Shown in pieces: positions 1 through 7,890 of a stretch of 64,000 bases of DNA. Both the position numbers and the translations under genes were made by a program. This stretch comes from Dysidea avara (lineage: Eukaryota > Porifera > Demospongiae > Dictyoceratida > Dysideidae), in contig NC_089277.1 in NCBI RefSeq assembly GCF_963678975.1, positions 17,808,757 through 17,872,756 on the forward strand, in the 5' to 3' direction. Under the pieces are notes generated by a model, which had not been told where the DNA came from, ran no database searches, and saw only the letters and a list, made by a program, of their open reading frames with translations. Each line of letters starts with the position of its first letter. Position 1 is the first letter of the stretch.

Positions 1-170
1 TTTCATGTTTTTAACTGTAACTATAACTAAAACATCAAAGAGTGAATAATCATAACTAAATCAATAACTAAAAAGAATTAAGAAAGATTACTATATCTAA
101 AACTAAAACTAAAATTATTGATGAAACTAGCTACAACTATAACTAAAACTAAACTCCATACTAAAACAAA
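1..170. repeat. AACTAAAACT-type simple repeat
   Basis: Imperfect tandem array of 6-bp steps (AACTAA, AACTAT, AACTAG). It directly replaces the expected continuation of the reverse transcriptase reading frame, so the BEL/Pao copy next to it is cut off here. No coding content. Confidence 0.8.
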
Positions 171-517
171 ACTACTCTATATAGACATTCATTAAGACTC
201 TTCTCGTGTTGACTAGCTTTCACAGAGGCATCATAGACTATTCTGATCTTAGTTGTAGATTTAGATGGTGTAATTACTGGATGGTGTGGAAGATAATGTT
301 TCTTACTTTCAGTTTCACTTCTCCCATTAATGATTTCAATTATCCCACCATGAAGCTGTGACTCAATGACATCACAATACTGCCTAAGTAAACCGTGGTT
401 ATTTTGAAGCCTTCTAGGCAATGACTTCATTCTGCCATAGGCAATATCAAAATTTTCAGGTAAGATAGAATTAGCTTCCAAGGCCACGTGACAAAATAAC
501 GCCCTTCCTTGTAACAA
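161..517 (-). pseudogene. BEL/Pao reverse transcriptase, N-terminal stub
   Basis: Contains the HYLPHHPV and KIRIVYDASVK motifs that open the Pao-type reverse transcriptase domain, ending at LNECLY. The catalytic YxDD region should come later but is absent because the coding sequence ends in the AACTAA simple repeat. About 118 residues of a domain normally several hundred residues long. Confidence 0.8.
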
Positions 518-993
518 ACAGTACTATTAAATTGTTCTAGAGCCTTGTCATCATCCTTCACATCAAATGATTCAGTAATCCCTATCTGGTCCAGAGTCCA
601 AAGGTCACTCAAACCATGGTCATCTGTAACAGTAGCAATTGCACATGAAGACACTATCTGTTTATCATGTTCAGTATGATCGTGATACCTTCCTGTAATT
701 ATATAACCCAGCCTAGAAGACAACAACAACAATCCTGAAGGTAACACCACTCTATCCTTTCCTACTATATCCCAGAAATAGTCGGACCCAATTAAAAGGT
801 CTATTGTAAATGTATTTCCCCTCTCTGGGATACTGTCAGCCAACCTTTCAGGAGCAATGGTATGAAGGAAGTCCAGATCACTCCGTAACAATGGCCCACG
901 CTGAATTGCTCCAGTTATCTGAGGAAGTACATTAGCATTCAAAACAATAGGTGGATTATCCTTAGCAAGAATAGTAAAACAGACCATGCACAC
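427..993 (-). pseudogene. BEL/Pao protease C-terminal part and protease-RT linker
   Basis: Continues the protease in a shifted frame. The segment IDLLIGSDYFWDIV is the conserved core of the DUF1758 protease family, followed by the linker with L..FWTLDQIGI-like content (here LWTLDQIGI) and the GRYFVTWPWK motif that precedes the Pao reverse transcriptase. A frameshift near 490 separates it from the RT start. Confidence 0.8.
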
Positions 994-1861
994 GTGTATT
1001 CAAATTTTGAGGCCTTGTCCCACCAAAGGTTGACACTAATAATGATTCATTTCGTAATGATGGCAATTTCAATTTTCTAGCAAGCTGTTCTGTCATAAAC
1101 GTTCGTTGGCTGGCACTATCCAACAGTAAGTATGCTGAAGCCTTACAGCCATCACTACCACAAATAGTTACCCTAGCTGTCTGCAACAATACCCTTTCAC
1201 TAGTTGTTAGTAATGTATGGGACAGGCTCACATTATTACTTGTTGACACCAGAGAGTCACCTTCTGTTTCACTAGTAGCAGGGCTAGTTGACAAATTAGT
1301 AAACGACTGATTAGTCTCTAAACCAAAGCTCTCTGTTATCTGATTATCACTGTCGTAAGAGACCTTAAACCGTTTAGGACATATACTGCGGTGGTGATGG
1401 CCAATCCTTTTACAATGATAACAAGATCTTGACTGTGCACTAGGGCACTGCTTGTAAGTGTGACCTGCCCTCAAGCATATAAAACATCTTCCCTCACTCA
1501 CCAACTGACTCTTTCTATTATTAACTGTAACATACCTGTCACAGCTGTCACTAAAATGACTTCCCCTACAAAACACACATGGTCTTGATGGCTCACCCTT
1601 TTGATAGTTGTTTCTCACACCCTTTGAATGACCCTGTTTACTGTTTACAACTAGGGCTTCAGCTGACAAGTTGCCCTCTACAGGTGATACTGGTACAGGT
1701 TTAAAACTACCAAAATTTCTATGACCTTTAAAATTGGGTGGTTTAGACATAGCTTCATAGCGTTGAGCATTGGAATGAATAGACACATATTTCTTTAAAG
1801 ATTTTCGCAAGGAAGCAACAGCCCAAACCTCATTTATTTCCTTAGATTCTTCAAGTTTCAC
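962..1861 (-). pseudogene. BEL/Pao zinc knuckles and start of aspartic protease
   Basis: About 300 residues. Three cysteine-histidine knuckles are visible in the middle, each approximating C-x2-C-x3/4-H-x4-C (starting CVFC, CFIC and CYHC), as in the nucleocapsid part of Pao gag. Near the end the motif LLDSASQRTF gives the Asp-Ser-Ala catalytic triad of a retropepsin-type protease (DUF1758). The frame is broken at both ends: a frameshift near 1860 separates it from the upstream gag part, and another near 990 moves the protease into a different frame. Confidence 0.8.
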
Positions 1862-3604
1862 TTGACATCCATGGGAAACTTTGACAATATCTGCTGTACA
1901 ACACTCCGCTGGTGACCAACGTCTTCCCCTTGAGACTCGAGCTGTCGAATTATTTTCTCTATGGCTTCATGAGTGTTCTTGACTTCATTAAATCGATTTG
2001 AAGCAGTCACCAGGTGCTGCAGCTGAGAATATAGAGCTTCCACCTCGGCTTCCACAATATGTTCCCTTTTACCAAACCTTTCCTTTAACAATTCTATAAC
2101 AACAGGATAATTATCATTTAATACTGATATCCCATAAATAACTGAAGCCGCTGCCCCTCTGACTGAACCCTTTAAATGACTAAACTTAGTGACATTAGAA
2201 ATGGCTGTTTGTTGATGAACAGATGTACTAAATACCAGGGGCGGATCTAGGATTTATAAAAGGGGGGGGGCTAACTCAAGGTACTAATCTCTTGGGTAGA
2301 GGTAGTGAAGCATGCTGGAACTAGGGGGTCTGGGGGCATGCCCCCCAAGGAAAATTTTGAAAAATAGATGCTAAAACACTGCAATTTGGAGACATTTCCA
2401 CATAAAATTCATAATATTTTCTGCCTGTAGATATTTTATATACTGCCTTTAGATTATAGGTTTGGCTCTCTGAAGCATTTTGCTAATGGAAACGTTTGGG
2501 TAGGTACAGACAACCAAGTACATGATGCACCCCTCTCACAATTGCACAACACTGAATAGGTGCATGTTAGAATAATAATGTTGAAAGTGGAAAATTTTGA
2601 AATTTGAACAATACAAGATTGAATCTGAGAGCATTTTCAATGGAAATTGTGAACCTGAATTAAGTATTGTCATACATATTAACTACACAAGTAGATGAGT
2701 GAAGCCCTTTAAACAGACCAATTCATTTCATTGCATGTATAGGTGCAGGCAGATTTGGAAAAATTCCATAACAGAACCAACTACATGTTTCCAGTGAATG
2801 TTCTATTAGAGTAGTTAGCTGACTGCTCTATTAGAGTATCTCGATCTTGTAAACCTCCAATGCTGATTCGGGTCCTTGTTGCATAAATTTTAGCATAAAT
2901 CCACTGATAATACCTTGGAAAGACGTTTATAAGGTGGTTTTATGAGTATTTGTATTATTAGTGATCATATAATTATGCTAAGACAAAATTTCATTATAAT
3001 ACTCAGCATATTGATCAAGTAAAGCCTAAATATGAAGGGGGGGGGCTTCAGCCCCCAAAGCCCCCCCCCTGGATCCGCCCCTGAATACATCCCAGAATTC
3101 TTGCCAGCGTAAAACGTTACCATCAAAAGTCGGTAGAGTGAGTTTTGGCAGCTTCATCGGTAGATTAGGTGGCTGTTGTTCCTCAACCAAAGGTTCCTTC
3201 GGTAAAGGTCGCCGTTCTGCCCTTTCTTGCAGTCTCAATACTTTCTTCAGGCGAGCCTGCAGGCGAGCACTCGTCTCTCTTGAATCAAGCAGCAATTCAA
3301 CAAACCCGTCATCACCTTCCGCTGCCCAGAGGTATTCTTTCTCCTCTGCTTCGACCGCTGCTTTGGAGTCACCCTTGAGTTCCTTTAGTAGCGCTTTCCA
3401 CTCGTCATTACATCTCTCCAACAAAGCCGTATTCGTGTCCATTCGATGAACCAAGTCTTCTATCTCCGTTTCCTCCTTCTCCAGGTCCCTGTCGTTGATA
3501 GGCGTCATGAAAATGACTCTCGCGTTCTTTATGTAGCCTTGTAAGTGAGCCCTAGGCGGCCCCAAGAACTTGCGAATCGGTCCTGACATCGTTACCCTGC
3601 TCAC
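1858..3604 (-). pseudogene. BEL/Pao gag region (DUF1759-like), interrupted
   Basis: The start at 3604 opens a charged, probably coiled-coil N-terminal region rich in Glu, Lys and Arg, followed by a Pro-rich linker and the PTFDG...W.EFWDVF motif typical of the DUF1759 gag region of Pao elements. The frame is then split by the element at 2236-3083. Beyond it the same reading frame resumes exactly if one copy of the 5-bp target duplication is ignored, and continues through the gag helical region to a stop at 1858. A one-base loss near 1860 separates it from the zinc-knuckle segment. The original role would be the capsid-like structural protein of the retroelement. Confidence 0.8.
2236..3083. mobile_element. 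Non-autonomous DNA element, TIR CAGGGGCGGATC, 5-bp TSD
   Basis: 848 bp bounded by CAGGGGCGGATCYAGG at 2236 and its inverse ending at 3083. The flanks are AATAC at 2231-2235 and AATAC at 3084-3088, a 5-bp target site duplication. It has poly-G and poly-C runs just inside the ends and no coding capacity. It lies inside the gag region of the BEL/Pao element. A second member with the same ends and a 5-bp TSD is at 48858-49497. It carries a pair of the dispersed CTATTAGAG motifs at about 2801-2840. Confidence 0.88.
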
Positions 3605-3659
3605 TGCGCCACTTTCTGTCTCGTAGGTTCGCCTTATTTGCTTGCTTTACGGGTGACTG

Positions 3660-4384
3660 CGAGGGGTCCGTCACGGGCTGGAATCCCGTACAAGTCATTG
3701 GAATCCCTCGGAATCTAGCACAAAATCTGGAATCTTGCCTTGGAATCTGGAATCTTTTGGTTGATTAAAGTCCGTGAATTTCCGAATAATTCCGGATATT
3801 CTAATAGCGTGCAACTCGTGGTATGCAGCTCGAGATGCAGCTATAAGCTTGTTGGCCTGTTATAACTTGCCTTGAGCTGTTAATTTCACTTCGCTTTAAA
3901 CTTACTGTGTCTATATAGGTGTTTAAGAGCTTTTATGGATTCAACAGAGCACGAGTGTAGAATCGAACTGCTGAATAGTCGAGCCTCGAGTTTTGCCGAG
4001 TCTGTAGTTGTGTCTCCGATTAACAGCGAACCACAAGGCGAATCCAGAGCCTATCCCAGGTACAGCGAAGTCTACAATGAGTAGCTAATGAAGTTTAGGT
4101 GCGAGTTGAACACGAAGTTGAGCAGCATTGTCTGAGCTCGCCGGCATTCGAGGAGAGCGTCCGAGGCACTGATCGTCTATCCAAGAGAGTAGCTCGAGGT
4201 AGCTGTTACTTTTCCACGCATTGCTGTAGGGCTAGCGTGTCATTAATTTTGTTTGAGTACAGGATTTTAATTTTGTTATTTGGATTTCAGTAATTTAAAT
4301 ATTTCTTGGAATCCGGAATCTTGCCTGAAATTTCGTGGGATTCGGAATCTCGTACAGGATTTTAAAGTTGTGGCGGACCCCTCG
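3660..4384. mobile_element. Non-autonomous DNA element, TIR CGAGGGGTCCG, 8-bp TSD
   Basis: 725 bp. The termini are CGAGGGGTCCGTCAC (3660) and the inverse GGCGGACCCCTCG (ending 4384), flanked by the 8-bp duplication GGTGACTG at 3652-3659 and 4385-4392. The interior repeats TGGAATC-type words near both ends, so the subterminal regions look related. No coding capacity. An 8-bp TSD suggests hAT or P-like mobilisation; the superfamily is not settled. Confidence 0.85.
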
Positions 4385-4607
4385 GGTGACTGAGTATTTT
4401 CATTTAAAAAGTTGAATTTATATACAACAAGCTCTATATAGTGCACCACATATTACATCATTAGCTCATTATATGACAGCCCTGGTCACTAAAATTACAG
4501 TTATATTTTAATATTCTGTCACTGTAATCTGGGGTTTCTGTCAAAACCATGGAAACTCACCTACTGTTATCAACAGTGCATTGCTTATTCTAACAAAAAG
4601 TATTGAA

Positions 4608-5231
4608 ATCCCATCCAAAAACAGCTTATAGCTGTAAAAAAAGTGCGCATCCAAGAGTTAACTGCGACAAAAAGTAATGATATCATAATGCGGCCATGTG
4701 CGAGGTGTGCAAGTTGTAAAATTAATATTAGCTAATCAGATAATACAATGTTATTGTTAAAGTGTTAATGAGAACTATGTGATGCTGCTAGTTTTTAAGT
4801 GTGTGAGCATCTTCATAAATGCTACACAAATTTAATTCTCAATAAAGCAATGTGTATAGATTCTCTGATAGCAATAAATAGTTTGAGTTTGGCCGCCTTT
4901 CCTGTATACGGCAATGCTACGAACAAAGGAAAGGTGGCCAAACTCAAGCTATTTATTGCTATCAGAGAATCTATACACATTGCTTTATTGAGAATTAAAT
5001 TTGTGTGGCATTTATGAAGATGCTCACACACTTAAAAACTAGCAGCATCACATAGTTCTCATTAACACTTTAACAATAACATTGTATTATCTGATTAGCT
5101 AATATTAATTTTACAACTTGCACACCTCGCACATGGCCGCATTATGATATCATTACTTTTTGTCGCAGTTAACTCTGCTTTACTTGGACGCGCACTTTTT
5201 CTTACAGCTATAAGCTGTTTTTGGATGGGAT
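4608..5231. mobile_element. Foldback (MITE-like) element, arms about 290 bp
   Basis: The left arm (4608 to about 4900) and right arm (about 4925 to 5231) are near-perfect inverted copies with a loop of about 25 bp. The ends read ATCCCATCCAAAAACAGC and its inverse. The termini and subterminal AGCTGTAAAAAAAGTG resemble the shorter foldbacks at 22923-23241 and 63610-63937, so all three belong to one family. Non-coding; the open frames in it are mirror images of each other. Confidence 0.85.
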
Positions 5232-5241
5232 GTATATATAC

Positions 5242-6706
5242 CAACAGCATGCATGCATGCACAGATTTCACACAATCACCTTCGCTGCATATTTCTCTCG
5301 ATTGTTCGCAGTTAACAACGAGGCTCTATAGCTATGATGCAGCTTGTTGTCATCCAGAACTAGAACAGTGCTTGTGCTCCATGGCAGACTTACCTGCAGG
5401 TATATATATAGCTATAAAGGCTGTCACAGCATTTATGATCGTTCGTAGATATCGCTTCTTCCTTCCTTTTCCGCCAGTTTCTAGTGACGCCACAATTGTA
5501 CCTTTGCTACAGTAGCTAGCTACAGTGCTACACGCATTTGGCAACTACAAAATCACATGTTGCTTGCTGGCAAAAGGAGTACAGGATAACACCCCCCCGG
5601 GGTTGAGAGTCAACTGGGTGCATTCCACAAGCACTCATCATCTTTAGTACAACTACCTCACAGTGAATTGGTTAAGTCTACTTTATAGATGACTGCAAGC
5701 TACTCTGACATAGGGAACTTTGTAGAAAAACATATAGGAATTGAAGAGCTGCATTTGTAGCAATTGTGAGGTAAGAAGATGTGGCTAATTCATGATTCGC
5801 TATTAATTTGCTATCTATATCATTGCATGGCAGTGGAATCCACCATCAACATCACCTAGCTACATAAAGCTGTCAAAGGAAGTGACAAAAAGTAGTTACT
5901 GATGCTTTCAAAACTTGGACTGCTGATGATGTCTTGCATGTGGTAGTACTGTAAATGCAAGAAATCACATAGTAAGTTCTGCTATAGTTCTTGGAAATGA
6001 GTATTTTGTGGTCTATTGAAGTTTGGCAGTGGAGAAACTTGTGATCATGGCTGGATCTTGTGAAAGCTATGAATGACACTGTATCGGGAATAGTATACAT
6101 TAATTCAAGGTTTGCCACAGAAAAAAATTGCCATAGCAATATTTTATTGTAACAAAATTTTTACAGATGCTACCTATAAGAACTATTGATGAAACAGATT
6201 ATGAGAAGAAAGCTGCACTCAACAGACAGAAGCAAAAGAGCCAATCTATATTAATTTTAAGTGATGTAACATCTCTCAGAAAAAAAGAATCCTGAAGGTG
6301 TCAAGAACTTCAATTTGTGAACTGAAAATTATAGTTGCTGTACAAATGATGTGCTTTTTTACTTATTAATGAAATACGTATTGTGGGTAGTAAATACAAC
6401 ACAGGAGCGAGACATTGCTAGCTATATTACTAGTGCAGTATAAAGCAGATGCACAATATAGAAAATGTTGATTTCAGCTACAGGATTTTTTACATCCTGT
6501 ATGCATTTCACAGTGTTAAAATGTACATTTCTTCACTGCCTCATTTCCAGCACCATTCTAGATGCAGTAAATCTTTCTCTATCCTCTGTATGAAACTTTA
6601 CTGAAATCTACTAATTTTCTACTTATGAAATGTGGTTGAAATGACAAATTTCATGCACATTTTATACTCATTACCTACAAGCTGACATGGAACTCTTCGC
6701 CCAGTG
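5242..6706. repeat. Dispersed 1.45-kb repeat, copy 1
   Basis: Nearly identical in the same orientation to 38378-39794, from CAACAGCATGCATGCATGCA to the CCCAGTG end. Differences are point changes and small indels, for example extra sequence near 5411-5426. No convincing protein is encoded. Copy 1 begins 11 bp after the foldback at 4608-5231, which copy 2 lacks. Terminal repeats of a transposon were not identified. Confidence 0.85.
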
Positions 6707-6801
6707 GAAACTCTGAACAGAATAATGCAAAGAATTATGAGCATAATTACCTCAGCCCTAAATGGAATGTGTTGAACGTTCCCTTCTAGTCTTGTTACAT
6801 T

Positions 6802-7095
6802 TTATGTGAATTGACTATTATGTGTACTTAGATGTTTGCTGGCATTTTCAAGGGATTTTGATATTCTTTCTTCAAGTATGTTTTCTTCAATTTCATCAAA
6901 AAACTTCAGAGCTAGTCTGACCTTAGGTTCACAACAAGAGCATAACCACATAACACTACCTGGTGAACCAGAAAGAACTTTATACAAACTTTTAGACAGG
7001 CCAGCGCAATCTCTGTATTTCCAATTATAGCACCATTCACATTGACTAACTTACCACATTTGGCACAAACATCATCCTTCTGCTTGTTTGAAGGT
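6802..7095 (-). pseudogene. Degenerate PHD-finger fragment, probably LINE ORF1
   Basis: On the minus strand the spacing of a PHD zinc finger can be followed through two frames: CAKC early, then CYNW.YRDC.GLS..LY..L, then WLCSCC. This layout (C..C, C..W...C.GLS, W.C..C) matches the PHD finger opening ORF1 of CR1-like LINEs in this window (compare 51068-51979). A frameshift lies between the first and second cysteine pairs. It could instead be a broken host PHD gene. Confidence 0.5.
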
Positions 7096-7422
7096 ACGGT
7101 GTCAACAGTCGACTCACTAGTGGCTATCTTTGTGTGTGCGTGTGTGTGTGTGTGAGTGATTGTCTGGCATGGCGGATGACTTCACCAACAGGTAGCTCGG
7201 GTGACACAAGTACTAGTAACATATAGTGACACAATTGACACATGTAAATCACAAGAAATGCGGATCCTGGATACAAATGACATGTGCACATGGATGAGTG
7301 TATATATATATAAAATATTAGACAAAGTACTCATAAACATATACATGCATAACAGTATTATAACTTTCACTTATAGTAATTTACACAAATTGCACAATTC
7401 TTTACACATAAACAAGTAAAGC

Positions 7423-7890
7423 TTAAGTCACATATACTTGCTGTAATTTTATATCATCTAGGCTTCCTGTATCATGTTTCTTTAATGTCATATTTCCAAG
7501 CTTTGTAAATGGAAATTTTACTCCTCTGCCATTAGCGATCGTGCGTTGCATAAGCTTGTATCTACAATGATGACATAATTTCTGTATTTTGCGAACATAT
7601 CTTTCCCCTTGATGTATTTTATCACGACATTGTCCACATGTATTGTCTAATAGGTCAGCATTAATCAGATTGTGCCCATAGTGATTGTCAGTGTAATACA
7701 AGTCTCCTTGTTCTTTAAATCCTCCTGAATTTTGGAATCTATAAAATAAAAATCTGCAAGCTGAAAGTCTGTTCCATGTTATTGGAGTTTGGTGAACTTT
7801 TAACTTTCTTCTAATACAATCATTTCTAAACTGTGTCATGATGTAGTTGTAATCTGTATACCAGCCTAGTATTTTTTGTAGAATCAACAC
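7423..7890 (-). CDS. Probable C-terminal continuation of the helicase fusion gene, shifted frame
   Basis: An open frame of about 155 residues overlaps the end of exon 2 in another frame. The shift falls at an A6 run near 7877-7882; removing one A would join the frames, so a sequencing error, an allelic indel or a real mutation can explain it. The segment has two CxxC pairs (CGQC...CHHC, about 18 residues apart), suggesting a small zinc-binding module. No intron with good GT-AG sites and the right phase was found at the junction. The product has no recognised family. Confidence 0.5.
   Translation of the reverse strand: MLILQKILGWYTDYNYIMTQFRNDCIRRKLKVHQTPITWNRLSACRFLFYRFQNSGGFKEQGDLYYTDNHYGHNLINADLLDNTCGQCRDKIHQGERYVRKIQKLCHHCRYKLMQRTIANGRGVKFPFTKLGNMTLKKHDTGSLDDIKLQQVYVT

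Larger units (their letters stand above)
162..3604 (-). mobile_element. Decayed BEL/Pao LTR retroelement, gag to start of RT
   Basis: Read on the minus strand, the domains follow the BEL/Pao order: a gag region of the DUF1759 type, CCHC zinc knuckles, an aspartic protease of the DUF1758 type, then the first part of the Pao-type reverse transcriptase. The rest of the polyprotein (RT catalytic core, RNase H, integrase) is missing because a simple repeat takes over below about 170. At least three frameshifts (near 1860, 990 and 490) and one 848-bp transposon insertion break the frame, so the copy is dead. A possible tRNA primer-binding site (TGGCGCAGTGAGCAGG on the minus strand, about 3594-3609) sits just upstream of the gag start. 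LTR borders could not be fixed. Confidence 0.85.

Noticed and set aside
3138-3449. 103-codon plus-strand frame
   Set aside because: Shadow of the minus-strand gag region, which has recognisable domains.
4799-5031. Pair of similar 70-codon frames on opposite strands
   Set aside because: They are the two arms of the foldback element read in mirror image.
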